A stretch of DNA of 7,903 bases from assembly GCA_003221085.1 (NCBI GenBank), contig QHUD01000025.1, positions 1 to 7,903 of the forward strand, read 5' to 3'. This DNA is from Gemmatimonadota bacterium (GTDB lineage Bacteria; Gemmatimonadota; Gemmatimonadetes; Gemmatimonadales; GWC2-71-9). The notes under the pieces are model-generated. The model did not search any database, was not told the DNA's origin, and worked only from the letters and a program-made list of their open reading frames with translations. Each line of letters begins with the position of its first letter. The stretch's first letter is position 1. Of this stretch, positions 1 through 7,903 are shown piece by piece. A program made the translations under genes and the position numbers.

Positions 1-1835
1 TTTTTCGCGCGATCGAGGAAGTAGGTGATTTCGGTCGTGCCGTGGTGCTCCGGAATGAACGCCGCGACGGCTTCGGGGAGCCCCGCCTCCGCGGCGAGGG
101 CGATCCCGTCCGTGACGTGTGCCTTGATGATCTCCGCCGACTGGTATGCCTTGAGCCGGTCGTGCGGATTGTTGCCGCGCGTCTGGTTCTCGACGAAGTA
201 TTGCGGGTTTTTGATCTTGCCGATGTCATGGTAGTAGCAGCCCACGCGACCGAGCAGGCCATCGGCGCCGATCCGGTTGCACGCCGCTTCCACGAGATTC
301 GCCATGGCCACGGAATGGGCGTAGGTGCCCGGAGCCTCGAGCGACAGGCGGCGCAACAGCGGCCGGCTGGGGTCGGACAGCTCGAGCAGGGTCAGGTCGG
401 TCGTGATCCCGGTGATCGACTCGGCGACCGGGAGCAGGAAGAAGGTGAGCCCCGCCGACACGAGGCCGTTGGCCGCCCCCCACACGCCGCGCAGCGCGAT
501 TTCGCCCACGCTCCAGCTGCCCATGAGGCCGAGCGCCAGGGCGCCCGCGAGATACCCGAGCGCGATGATCAGCACCGGCACGTAGAAGTTGCTCCGGCGC
601 CGCAGCACCCGCACCGTGAGGGCCGCCGTCACGCCGCCCACGACACAGAGGAACAGCGCGGGGAGATCGTGGAACACCGGCTGCAGCCCGATCACGATCG
701 CCAGGATCATCGCGGCGATCATCGAAACGCGGCCGTTGAACAGGACCGTCAGCAGCATGGCCATGAACGGCAGGATGATGATCTCGGCGTGACGCGGCGC
801 GAACCGTGCCACGGCGGCCGCCTGCAGCAGCACGAGCGCGAACAGGCCGCCGATCAGCGCCACCTGCCGTCGCTCGCGATACGTCTCGCGGCGGTAGAAC
901 CACAGGAGCACCCAGAAGACCGCGAGGATGAGCGAGTCCCGGAGGACGGGACCGAACACGCCGCCGGGCGAGCGGCTGGTCGCCGCGCCCCGGCGCACCA
1001 GGTCCGAATGCAGGGCGACCAGCTTCTCGTGCGCCTCGTTCGTCACGACTTCGTGCGCGCCCACGATGCGGTCTCCGGCGCGCACGATGTACTTGCTCGG
1101 GTCCACGCTGCGGCGCAGCTCGTCGCGCCGCCGCTCGGTCTCGAGCGTGTTGGGGATGAGGGTCGGCCGGAAGAAATGTCCTGCCAGCCGGACGTACAGC
1201 TGGTCGCCGACGCTCGAGCCCTTGTCGGGGTGAATGGCGCGGGCCCGCGTGAGGTATTGCGCGTAGGTGAGCACCTGGTCGCGCGACACCGACTGCTCGC
1301 CTGAGCGACGACGCACGATGAGCTCCGGCGCCTGCTCGACTTGCAGCACTCCCGGGCCAGTCACCCCGAGCGCCAGGGTGCGATCGAACAGCTCGCTCAG
1401 CGCCCGTTCCAGGGCGTGGCGCTTGCCGCCTTTATTCAGGTAGGCGGCCTCCGGAGGTCCGAGGGCGAACCCGTGGGGCTTCGCCGCCTGGAGGATCGCC
1501 GGCGCTCCGCCCTGGTCGGCCGCGGTCTCCACGCTCGCGAAAAAGGTGTGCATGTCGATCTTCGCGCTGTCGAGGGCTCGCTCCTGATACTGGTAGATCG
1601 GCTTGACGGTGCTCGCGAGCTCCTCCGCCTCGCGCGCCAGCTCCTGATCCGACTTGTTGACGGGGAACGTGAACGGGGCGATGACGTCGCGATCCGCCAC
1701 GGCGCCGGGCTCGAGCAGCGGCGCCACGTTCGTGGCGCTCGAGGGGAACGCCAGGTACGCGAGGAGCGCCAGGCCGACCACCCACGCCCAGCGACTGCCG
1801 TGATAGCGCAGCTGCTCGTTCGTTGGGAGCCTCAT
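1..1835 (-). CDS. pgpH: 7TM-HD family phosphodiesterase, PgpH-like (C-terminus cut by window edge)
   Basis: Membrane phosphodiesterase of the 7TMR-HD family. The characterised Listeria PgpH hydrolyses c-di-AMP to pApA; this substrate is inferred here. About 611 residues are visible. The layout is one N-terminal membrane helix (about residues 16-30), a large extracytoplasmic region ending near residue 275 with the 7TMR-HDED pattern GDRIVGAHEVVTNE, a block of closely spaced hydrophobic helices (about 297-478), then a cytoplasmic HD domain. All HD metal-ligand motifs in view are intact: H507 in TYAHS, H536-D537 in YYHDIGK, H573 in HVTDG, and E596-H597-H598 in PEHHGTT. The family is usually 700-800 residues long, so roughly the last 100-150, including the final HD-domain Asp, lie outside. 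The ATG at 1835 starts 1 nt after the phoH stop, with AAGG 5 nt upstream, implying translational coupling. The family call is firm; the exact nucleotide substrate is not. Confidence 0.93.
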   Translation of the reverse strand, partial: MRLPTNEQLRYHGSRWAWVVGLALLAYLAFPSSATNVAPLLEPGAVADRDVIAPFTFPVNKSDQELAREAEELASTVKPIYQYQERALDSAKIDMHTFFASVETAADQGGAPAILQAAKPHGFALGPPEAAYLNKGGKRHALERALSELFDRTLALGVTGPGVLQVEQAPELIVRRRSGEQSVSRDQVLTYAQYLTRARAIHPDKGSSVGDQLYVRLAGHFFRPTLIPNTLETERRRDELRRSVDPSKYIVRAGDRIVGAHEVVTNEAHEKLVALHSDLVRRGAATSRSPGGVFGPVLRDSLILAVFWVLLWFYRRETYRERRQVALIGGLFALVLLQAAAVARFAPRHAEIIILPFMAMLLTVLFNGRVSMIAAMILAIVIGLQPVFHDLPALFLCVVGGVTAALTVRVLRRRSNFYVPVLIIALGYLAGALALGLMGSWSVGEIALRGVWGAANGLVSAGLTFFLLPVAESITGITTDLTLLELSDPSRPLLRRLSLEAPGTYAHSVAMANLVEAACNRIGADGLLGRVGCYYHDIGKIKNPQYFVENQTRGNNPHDRLKAYQSAEIIKAHVTDGIALAAEAGLPEAVAAFIPEHHGTTEITYFLDRAK

Positions 1836-1836
1836 G

Positions 1837-2795
1837 TCAGCCTTGGGCGTCCTCGGCGTATGCCCGGATGATGTCGCGTACCAGCCGATGGCGCACCACG
1901 TCCCCGTCCCCCAGGTAGCAGAACCCGATCCCTTCGATCCCGGGCAGGATGCGCTCGACTTGAAGCAGCCCCGAATCCTCCCGGTTGGCCAGGTCGATCT
2001 GCGTCTTGTCTCCCGTGATCACCGCCCGGGAGTTCACGCCCAGGCGCGTCAGGAACATTTTCATCTGCATGCCGGTCGCGTTTTGGGCTTCGTCGAGGAT
2101 CACGAAGGCATCGGAGAGCGTGCGACCCCGCATGTACGCGAGGGGCGCGATCTCGATCGTGCGACTATCGATCGCCTTCTGCACCCGGTCGCGGGGCATC
2201 ATGTCCTCGAGCGCGTCGTACAGCGGTCGCAGGTAGGGATCGACCTTCTCGTGCAGATCCCCGGGGAGGAACCCGAGGTTTTCCCCCGCTTCCACCGCCG
2301 GGCGCGCGAGCACAATGCGCCGCACGCGCTTGCGGGCCAGCGCATCCACGGCCGCGGCCACCGCGAGGTACGTCTTCCCGGTGCCCGCGGGGCCGATGCC
2401 GATCACGATGTCGTGCTGCGCGATCGCCCGGAGGTACTCGCGCTGTCCCGCGGTCTTCGCCTGAATCACGCGGCGCAGCCCGGGCAGGATGATCCTGAAC
2501 TCGCCGTCAGTGGCGGGGCCGGATGGCGCGCTCCCCTCCTGGCTCACCAGCCGGTCCACGTCGGCCACGTCGAGCGGCTCACCCTCACCCATGCGCGCGA
2601 GGTCGACGAGCGCCTGGGCCACGGGCACCGCGCGCTCCACCGCCGAGAGCGGGCCGTGGAGCGTCAGCGTGTCGCCGCGCAACGACACCCGCACGCCGAG
2701 TCGCCGCGCGAGCGCCACCAGATTGCCGTCGTTCACGCCCGCGAGCGCCAGCGGATCCACGCCCTCGGTCGAGAGCCGATGGGTGATCTCGTCGC

Positions 2796-2799
<4 letters not shown>
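1837..2799 (-). CDS. phoH: PhoH-family ATPase (YbeZ-like)
   Basis: Cytoplasmic P-loop NTPase of the PhoH/YbeZ family, 320 residues, a normal length. Family members are linked to RNA metabolism and ribosome maturation and often act with YbeY; the precise reaction is poorly defined. Residues 1-100 form the variable N-terminal part, with a KH-like look around 20-65. The ATPase domain follows: Walker A GPAGTGKT at 136-143, the family block ARPAVEAGENLGFLPGDLHE from about 165, Walker B VILDEAQ at 233-239, the sensor-like GDKTQIDL at 263-270, and RHRLVRDII at 303-311. The ATG at 2799 overlaps the aspS stop by 4 nt (ATGA) and has GAGG 7 nt upstream. The gene sits directly before a pgpH-like gene, as in many bacteria where phoH, the 7TM-HD gene and ybeY are consecutive. 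Confidence 0.96.
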
Positions 2800-4564
<1,765 letters not shown>

Positions 4565-4586
<22 letters not shown>

Positions 4587-5020
4587 AACACGCGGTAGAA
4601 TTCTTCGGGCGTACGGGCGCTCAGGAGCCTGTCCCGCACCGGCTCGCGGCGCACGAGGCGCGAGATCCGGCTCAACGCCTTGACATGGGCTCCGGCACAC
4701 GATTCCGGCCCAGCCAAGAGGAAGAACAGCCGCACCGGCTCGCCATCGATCGTTTCGTACGGCACCGGCGCCCGCGTCGTCCCCGCCACGATGACCAGAG
4801 CGGAGAGGACCGGCGTCTTGCCGTGCGGGACGGCGACGCCGTAGCCAATGCCTGTGGGGAATTGCTTTTCCCGCTCGAGAATAGCGCCGAGTACGTCCTC
4901 GGAGGGCCCTCCGTTGCCAGCCGCGGCTACCTCCACGAGTTCCCGGAGCACCCCCTCCTTGTCGGTCGCGTGCAGGGGGACCAGGATGCGAGCGGGGGTC
5001 AAGAGCTCGGACAGGCGCAA
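4565..5020 (-). CDS. PTS EIIA type-2 domain protein (fructose/PtsN-like)
   Basis: Single-domain phosphotransferase EIIA protein of the fructose/mannitol/nitrogen class, 151 residues, matching stand-alone PtsN-type proteins. The phospho-accepting histidine is H66 in GYGVAVPHGK; a second conserved histidine, H112, sits in AHVKALSRISRL. The N-terminus (LLTPARILVPLHATDKEGVLREL) fits the family from its first residues, supporting the TTG at 5020; an in-frame stop lies six codons upstream, so no longer start exists. Family members take phosphate from HPr or NPr and, when orphan, usually regulate rather than transport sugar. No EIIB, EIIC, HPr or EI gene is in the window. It heads the run with aspS, phoH and pgpH, overlapping the assigned aspS start by 22 nt. 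The symbol ptsN would assume a role that cannot be shown here. Confidence 0.92.
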
Positions 5021-5043
5021 GGTGTTCCAAGTGTCCTAAACGA

Positions 5044-5072
5044 TTGAAGATAGTTAAGTTAGAGTTGATATG
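5044..5072 (+). promoter_or_regulatory. weak candidate promoter for rlmN
   Basis: On the plus strand TTGAAG (5044-5049) lies 17 nt before GATATG (5067-5072), which matches the -10 consensus at only three positions. The predicted start near 5079 would leave a leader of about 20 nt before the rlmN ATG. It overlaps the opposing candidate promoter almost completely. Apart from these two candidates I see no hairpin or riboswitch-like structure in 5021-5098. Confidence 0.2.
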
Positions 5073-5075
5073 CAA
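5047..5075 (-). promoter_or_regulatory. candidate sigma70-type promoter for the PTS-aspS-phoH-pgpH operon
   Basis: On the minus strand TTGCAT (5075-5070) and TATCTT (5052-5047) are separated by exactly 17 nt in an AT-rich stretch of an otherwise very GC-rich window. Transcription would start near 5040, giving a leader of about 20 nt before the TTG start of the PTS gene at 5020. Each hexamer matches the consensus at four or five positions. It is found by eye only and could be chance in AT-rich DNA, but a promoter is needed in this gap because the genes on either side diverge. Confidence 0.4.
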
Positions 5076-5098
5076 CGCATTTCCCGAGCGGCACTTAC

Positions 5099-6163
5099 AT
5101 GGTCGATTTGCTGAGCCTCGTCCCCGCGGCGGGTGGCGCGGCGCTGGCGCAGTGGCTCGCGCAGCGCTGCGAGCCGGCGTACCGCGCCAGACAGATTCTG
5201 CCCCGCTTGTGGCAGCGTCCCGTGGGGTCGTGGGACGACGCCACGGAGCTGCCGGCGGCCCTGCGGCGCGACCTGGCCGTCGCGTTTCCCCTGCGCCGCC
5301 TGTCGCTGTCGGCGCGTCAGATCTCGCAGGACGGTACGGAGAAGTACCTCTGGGATCTGGGGGACGGCGAGGCGGTCGAGTCGGTGCTCATCCCGGAAGG
5401 AAAGCGGCGCACGCTCTGCATCTCGTCCCAGGTCGGCTGTGCGCTCGGCTGCGTGTTCTGCGCGACCGGGCGCATGGGGTTTCGCCGAAACCTGTCGCTC
5501 GCGGAAATCGCCGGTCAGGTGCGCGAGGTGATGCTGCTCGACGCCGCGCTGAAACCGACCAACGTCGTATTCATGGGCATGGGCGAGCCGCTGCTCAACT
5601 GGGACGCCGTGGACGGCGCGCTCACGATTCTCAACCACCCCGACGGATTCCGCATCGGGGCGCGGCACATCACCGTTTCGACGGTCGGCATCCTGCCGAA
5701 CCTCGCGAAGCTGGCTGAGCGGCCCGAGCAGTTTCGGCTCGCCCTCTCGCTGCATGCGCCGACGCCGGCGTTGCGGCACGAGCTGATGCCGATCGAGAAG
5801 AAGTACACGCTGCCGGCGGTGATCGCGGCGCTGGCACGATTCCGTCGCCGGGTGACGCTCGAATATGTCCTCATCGGGGGAAAAAACGACGCGCTCGAGC
5901 AGGCGGATCAACTGGCGCAGCTGGCGCGTCCGCTGGGAGCGCTCGTGAACCTGTTGCCCCTCCACCCCGGCGGGGCGCCGGACCTCTCGCCCAGCTCCCG
6001 GCCGCAGATGCTCGCGTTCGAGCGGCGGCTGCGACGGCACGACGTGGAGGCGGTGCTGCGCCGCAGCCGCGGGCTCGACATCAGCGCCGCGTGCGGGCAG
6101 TTACGGGTGGAACTCGAGGCGCGGCGCAAAGTCCGCACCGAGGAGCACGCTCGCGTCGAGTAG
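5099..6163 (+). CDS. rlmN: 23S rRNA (A2503-C2)/tRNA (A37-C2) methyltransferase RlmN
   Basis: Radical SAM methyltransferase that adds a methyl group to C2 of A2503 in 23S rRNA and, in characterised bacteria, of A37 in some tRNAs. It has 354 residues, within the family range. The 4Fe-4S cluster cysteines are C114, C118 and C121 (GCALGCVFCATGRMGF). The mechanistic cysteines are both present: C107 in TLCISS, seven residues before the cluster as in E. coli C118, and C332 in DISAACGQL, equivalent to E. coli C355. E94 matches E. coli E105. GMGEPLLNW lies near 160-168 and SLHAPTPALRHELMP near 217-231. Cfr shares these motifs, but the sequence reads as an ordinary housekeeping RlmN. The ATG at 5099 has no clear Shine-Dalgarno. 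It is the only plus-strand gene in the window, and its last 63 nt overlap the convergent lipoprotein gene. Confidence 0.96.
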   Translation: MVDLLSLVPAAGGAALAQWLAQRCEPAYRARQILPRLWQRPVGSWDDATELPAALRRDLAVAFPLRRLSLSARQISQDGTEKYLWDLGDGEAVESVLIPEGKRRTLCISSQVGCALGCVFCATGRMGFRRNLSLAEIAGQVREVMLLDAALKPTNVVFMGMGEPLLNWDAVDGALTILNHPDGFRIGARHITVSTVGILPNLAKLAERPEQFRLALSLHAPTPALRHELMPIEKKYTLPAVIAALARFRRRVTLEYVLIGGKNDALEQADQLAQLARPLGALVNLLPLHPGGAPDLSPSSRPQMLAFERRLRRHDVEAVLRRSRGLDISAACGQLRVELEARRKVRTEEHARVE

Positions 6164-6511
6164 CCGGGCGCTGTCGGGCTGCACGACGACCCGGCCCAGC
6201 CCCAACGCCCGCCGCAGGCGTCGCCCCACCTCGTCGGTCCCCCGACGCACCACGATGCGGGTCGAATCGAGCGTTCCCAACGTCTCCGGCGCGTTGCCAT
6301 AGGTGAGCACGTCGATGCCGGCGCGCCGCAGCACGCGCGTCCCGATCTTGGCGAGCCCCGGCGTCCCGCTCGCATTCAGCACCTCCACCGTGACGCGCGG
6401 CGCGGCGCCCGCCACGCCGGGCACGGGAAGCGCGGCGTTGCCGGAGCGGTCGCCGCGGCACGCCGCGAGCACTACGGCGCAGGCGATCAGTAGCCGACGA
6501 GCGCGTTCCAG
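6101..6511 (-). CDS. LytR_C-domain lipoprotein (CTG start proposed)
   Basis: Small secreted lipoprotein with a LytR C-terminal (LytR_C) domain. Read from the CTG at 6511 it has 136 residues: a signal peptide MERARRLLIACAVVLAAC with arginine-rich n-region and lipobox LAAC (lipidated C18), a short Gly/Ala/Pro linker (19-38), then the domain from VTVEVLNASGTPGLA (41-54) to VLLGADF near the end. LytR_C domains are found at the C-termini of LytR-CpsA-Psr cell-wall ligases and as stand-alone proteins; their function is not settled. The start is a problem: the frame has no ATG, GTG or TTG between a GTG at 6715, deep inside yqeK, and a GTG at 6472, inside the signal peptide. The CTG at 6511, or a CTG at 6490 forming CTGA with the yqeK stop, are the alternatives; 6511 gives the better signal peptide. 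The stop lies 63 nt inside rlmN. Confidence 0.78.
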   Translation of the reverse strand: MERARRLLIACAVVLAACRGDRSGNAALPVPGVAGAAPRVTVEVLNASGTPGLAKIGTRVLRRAGIDVLTYGNAPETLGTLDSTRIVVRRGTDEVGRRLRRALGLGRVVVQPDSARLLDASVLLGADFAPRLEFHP

Positions 6512-6984
6512 AAGTCCACCGTCTCCCGCGGGAGCGGCCAGCGGCCGTCGATCACGCGGGCGACGCGACGGGCGGCGACCTGTTGGAGGATCGCGTCGCG
6601 CTCGCTGGGCACCCGGGCCGCGAGCGAGCGCCGGAGCTCCTGGTCGAAGGCTCGCCCGGGCTCGAGATAGTCGGCCAGATAGAGCATCTTGCCGACGTCG
6701 TCCCACTGCGCCCACCCGAGCGAGTGGTAGCGCACCGCCGCCAGCACGCCTTCGTCGGTCTCGCCGTCATGCGCGGCGCGCTCGGCCGCGAGCGGGCCAT
6801 GGGCGAGCTCGTTGGCCGCTGGGGCGTCGCGCAGCGCATCGTGCAGCCAAGCCGCCCGGAGCCAGCGTGCGCGCTCGGCCTCGGGCACGTGCATCGCCGC
6901 TGCCCACGTGGCGATCAGCGCCGCCACGCGCTCGATGTGCGCGCGCCGCTCGGGCGTGACGACCGCCCAGGAGGGGAGACTCAC
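6487..6984 (-). CDS. yqeK: YqeK-family HD-domain hydrolase (predicted Ap4A hydrolase)
   Basis: HD-superfamily protein of 165 residues. Characterised Gram-positive YqeK proteins cleave diadenosine tetraphosphate symmetrically to ADP, and that activity is inferred here. Visible metal-site elements are H16 in RRAHIERV, H48-D49 in AAWLHDALRD, H62 in ELAHGPLAAERA, H87 in VRYHSLGW, and D105 in the signature KMLYLADYLEPGR (99-111). The protein is slightly shorter than typical, with a compact C-terminal end. The start is GTG at 6984, 15 nt after the panC stop; no clear Shine-Dalgarno is present and no other start lies upstream in frame. yqeK commonly neighbours nadD and rsfS, and in several phyla a LytR_C-containing gene. 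Here the LytR_C partner follows directly, but nadD and rsfS are not in the window. Confidence 0.88.
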   Translation of the reverse strand: MSLPSWAVVTPERRAHIERVAALIATWAAAMHVPEAERARWLRAAWLHDALRDAPAANELAHGPLAAERAAHDGETDEGVLAAVRYHSLGWAQWDDVGKMLYLADYLEPGRAFDQELRRSLAARVPSERDAILQQVAARRVARVIDGRWPLPRETVDFWNALVGY

Positions 6985-6999
6985 AACGACGGCGCGAGT

Positions 7000-7878
7000 T
7001 CATGCTCGCACGGAGATGTCATTCGCCACGCCCTCCCCGAGCACCACGTTGTCGATGAGCCGGGTCTTGCCGACCCTCGCCGCCACGAGGACCACGGTGC
7101 GTGCGTCAACCCGGGCCACGGAACGCATCTGTTCGTCCACCAGGGCCAGATATTCGGGCGCCACGCCGGGCGCCCGCAGGACCTCGAGCCCCCGGCGCGC
7201 GAGCGGGCCGGGCTCGGCCTCGCCGCCCCGCCACGCCTGCTCGACGGTGCGGAGCGCGCGCGACAACGCGAGTGCCGCGCGACGGTCGTCGCCCTGCAGG
7301 TAGGTGTTGCGCGACGAGAGGGCCAGGCCGTCGAGCTCGCGCACCGTGGGCGCGACGTCGATCTCCAGCCCGAAGTCCAAGTCCGCCGCCAGGCGCCGGA
7401 CGAGCATGGCCTGCTGGAAGTCCTTCCGCCCGAAAACCGCGATGTCGGGCTCCACGATGTGGAACAGCTTCGCGACCACCGTCAGGACGCCCGCGAAGTG
7501 GCCCGGCCGGGCAGCGCCCTCGAGCGACTCGGCCATGGGCCCCGGGCTGACCCGCACCAGCGGCTCCGTGGGGTACATCGCCGCCGTGTCCGGGACGAAG
7601 AGACAATCGACGCCGCGCTCGGCGGCGAGCTTCCGATCGCGTTCGAGGTCGCGCGGGTATTGCGCCAGGTCCTCGGTGGGGCCGAACTGGAGAGGATTCA
7701 CGAAGATGCTCATCACCACGCGGTCGGCACGCTCTTTGGCCCGGTCCACGAGGCGCAGGTGCCCCTCGTGCAAGCATCCCATCGTCGGCACGAAGCCGAC
7801 GCGGCGGCCGCGGGCGCGCTCGGCGCGCGACCATTCGCGCATCTCCTTCAGTCTCGTGAGCTCGTGCATCGATGGCAC
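7000..7878 (-). CDS. panC: pantothenate synthetase (pantoate--beta-alanine ligase)
   Basis: Cytoplasmic ATP-dependent ligase that joins pantoate and beta-alanine to form pantothenate, the precursor of coenzyme A. The 292 residues match the usual length. Motifs in order: PTMGCLHEGH (31-40) with the nucleotide-binding H37 and H40 of the HIGH-type signature, IFVNPLQFGPTEDLAQYPR (58-76), GAARPGHFAGVLTVVAKLF (121-139), FGRKDFQQ (149-156), the KMSKS-equivalent LALSSRN (185-191), and LIDN near the end (274-277). The GTG at 7878 is preferred over the ATG at 7869 because GGAG lies 7 nt before the GTG and 16 nt before the ATG. The gene starts just after the stop of an upstream partial gene and is followed closely by yqeK, so it probably belongs to a longer minus-strand operon. 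Confidence 0.97.
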   Translation of the reverse strand: MPSMHELTRLKEMREWSRAERARGRRVGFVPTMGCLHEGHLRLVDRAKERADRVVMSIFVNPLQFGPTEDLAQYPRDLERDRKLAAERGVDCLFVPDTAAMYPTEPLVRVSPGPMAESLEGAARPGHFAGVLTVVAKLFHIVEPDIAVFGRKDFQQAMLVRRLAADLDFGLEIDVAPTVRELDGLALSSRNTYLQGDDRRAALALSRALRTVEQAWRGGEAEPGPLARRGLEVLRAPGVAPEYLALVDEQMRSVARVDARTVVLVAARVGKTRLIDNVVLGEGVANDISVRA

Positions 7879-7882
7879 GGTG

Positions 7883-7903
7883 TTACTCCGCCTTGAGCAC
7901 GAT
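7883..7903 (-). CDS. 3' tail of an unidentified upstream gene
   Basis: Six codons and a TAA stop on the minus strand (tail IVLKAE) end 4 nt before the panC GTG. Tight spacing and the Shine-Dalgarno embedded in this tail suggest a coding sequence in the same operon. Six residues are too few to identify it. panB or panD would be natural neighbours of panC, but nothing visible confirms either. Confidence 0.4.
   Translation of the reverse strand: MVLKAE
7886..7889 (-). promoter_or_regulatory. Shine-Dalgarno GGAG deciding the panC start
   Basis: GGAG, inside GGCGGAG on the minus strand, lies 7 nt upstream of the GTG at 7878. It overlaps the last codons of the preceding frame, which fits translational coupling, and favours the GTG over the ATG nine nt further in. 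Confidence 0.6.

Noticed and set aside
42..1304. Long plus-strand open frame (420 codons) opposite the pgpH-like gene
   Set aside because: Its product is Arg/His/Ala-rich low-information sequence with no recognisable motif, while the opposite strand encodes a full set of 7TM-HD motifs. Long antisense frames are expected in DNA this GC-rich.
4587..5075. The aspS frame stays open upstream to a TTG at 5075, suggesting a 759-residue fusion protein
   Set aside because: The extra 163 residues read the PTS gene in the wrong frame, look like shadow translation, and the TTG falls in the proposed -35 element. The PTS frame itself encodes a complete conserved domain.
5099..6163. Cfr-type antibiotic resistance methyltransferase
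   Set aside because: Cfr and RlmN share the radical SAM motifs, but the length, N-terminal region and plain housekeeping context favour RlmN, and there is no mobile element nearby.
6512..6715. N-terminal extension of the lipoprotein to the GTG at 6715
   Set aside because: It would bury the lipoprotein signal peptide 68 residues inside the protein, and the extension is Arg/Pro-rich shadow translation of yqeK.
6767..7003. Short minus-strand frame starting at ATG 7003, overlapping the panC stop as ATGA
   Set aside because: The ATGA overlap is attractive, but this frame differs from yqeK and gives a basic, motif-free peptide. An indel joining it to yqeK is not needed because the GTG 6984 start already gives the whole domain.
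6583..7896. Plus-strand open frame (437 codons) across yqeK and panC
   Set aside because: It is antisense to two genes with complete catalytic motifs and has no motif of its own.

Overview
This is a GC-rich bacterial chromosomal window, densely packed and almost entirely coding, with eight substantial genes plus the tail of a ninth. The mix of genes suggests a Gram-negative-type bacterium with Gemmatimonadota-like content: a lipoprotein with a LytR_C domain next to yqeK, and a 7TM-HD phosphodiesterase behind phoH. That placement is an inference from gene content, not a demonstrated assignment. There is no sign of a mobile element, CRISPR array, RNA gene or recent transfer.

Left part (1-5020, minus strand, read right to left): a compact four-gene run. 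It consists of a PTS EIIA type-2 (PtsN-like) protein, aspartyl-tRNA synthetase (aspS), a PhoH-family ATPase and a 7TM-HD phosphodiesterase of the PgpH type, whose C-terminus runs off the left edge. The junctions are a 22-nt overlap (with the GTG start used here for aspS), a 4-nt ATGA overlap and a 1-nt gap, so this is almost certainly one operon. phoH followed by a pgpH-like gene is a widely conserved pair that is usually followed by ybeY, which would lie just beyond position 1.

Centre (5021-5098): the only real intergenic region, AT-rich against its surroundings. It separates the minus-strand operon from the plus-strand rlmN gene (5099-6163), so divergent promoters must sit here. A fair sigma70-like promoter facing the PTS gene is visible, and a weaker one facing rlmN.

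Right part (6101-7903, minus strand, read right to left): the tail of an unidentified gene, panC (pantothenate synthetase), yqeK (HD-domain Ap4A hydrolase family) and a small LytR_C lipoprotein. The last gene runs 63 nt into the 3' end of the convergent rlmN.

Functionally the window is housekeeping: translation (aspS, rlmN), probable RNA/ribosome metabolism (phoH), nucleotide signal turnover (a predicted c-di-AMP phosphodiesterase and a predicted Ap4A hydrolase), coenzyme A precursor synthesis (panC) and a phosphotransfer regulator. I found no clear new system. The most unusual points are translation starts: aspS and the lipoprotein gene both lack a well-placed ATG, GTG or TTG start, and their best-fitting starts (ATA and CTG) lie at overlaps with the upstream gene.
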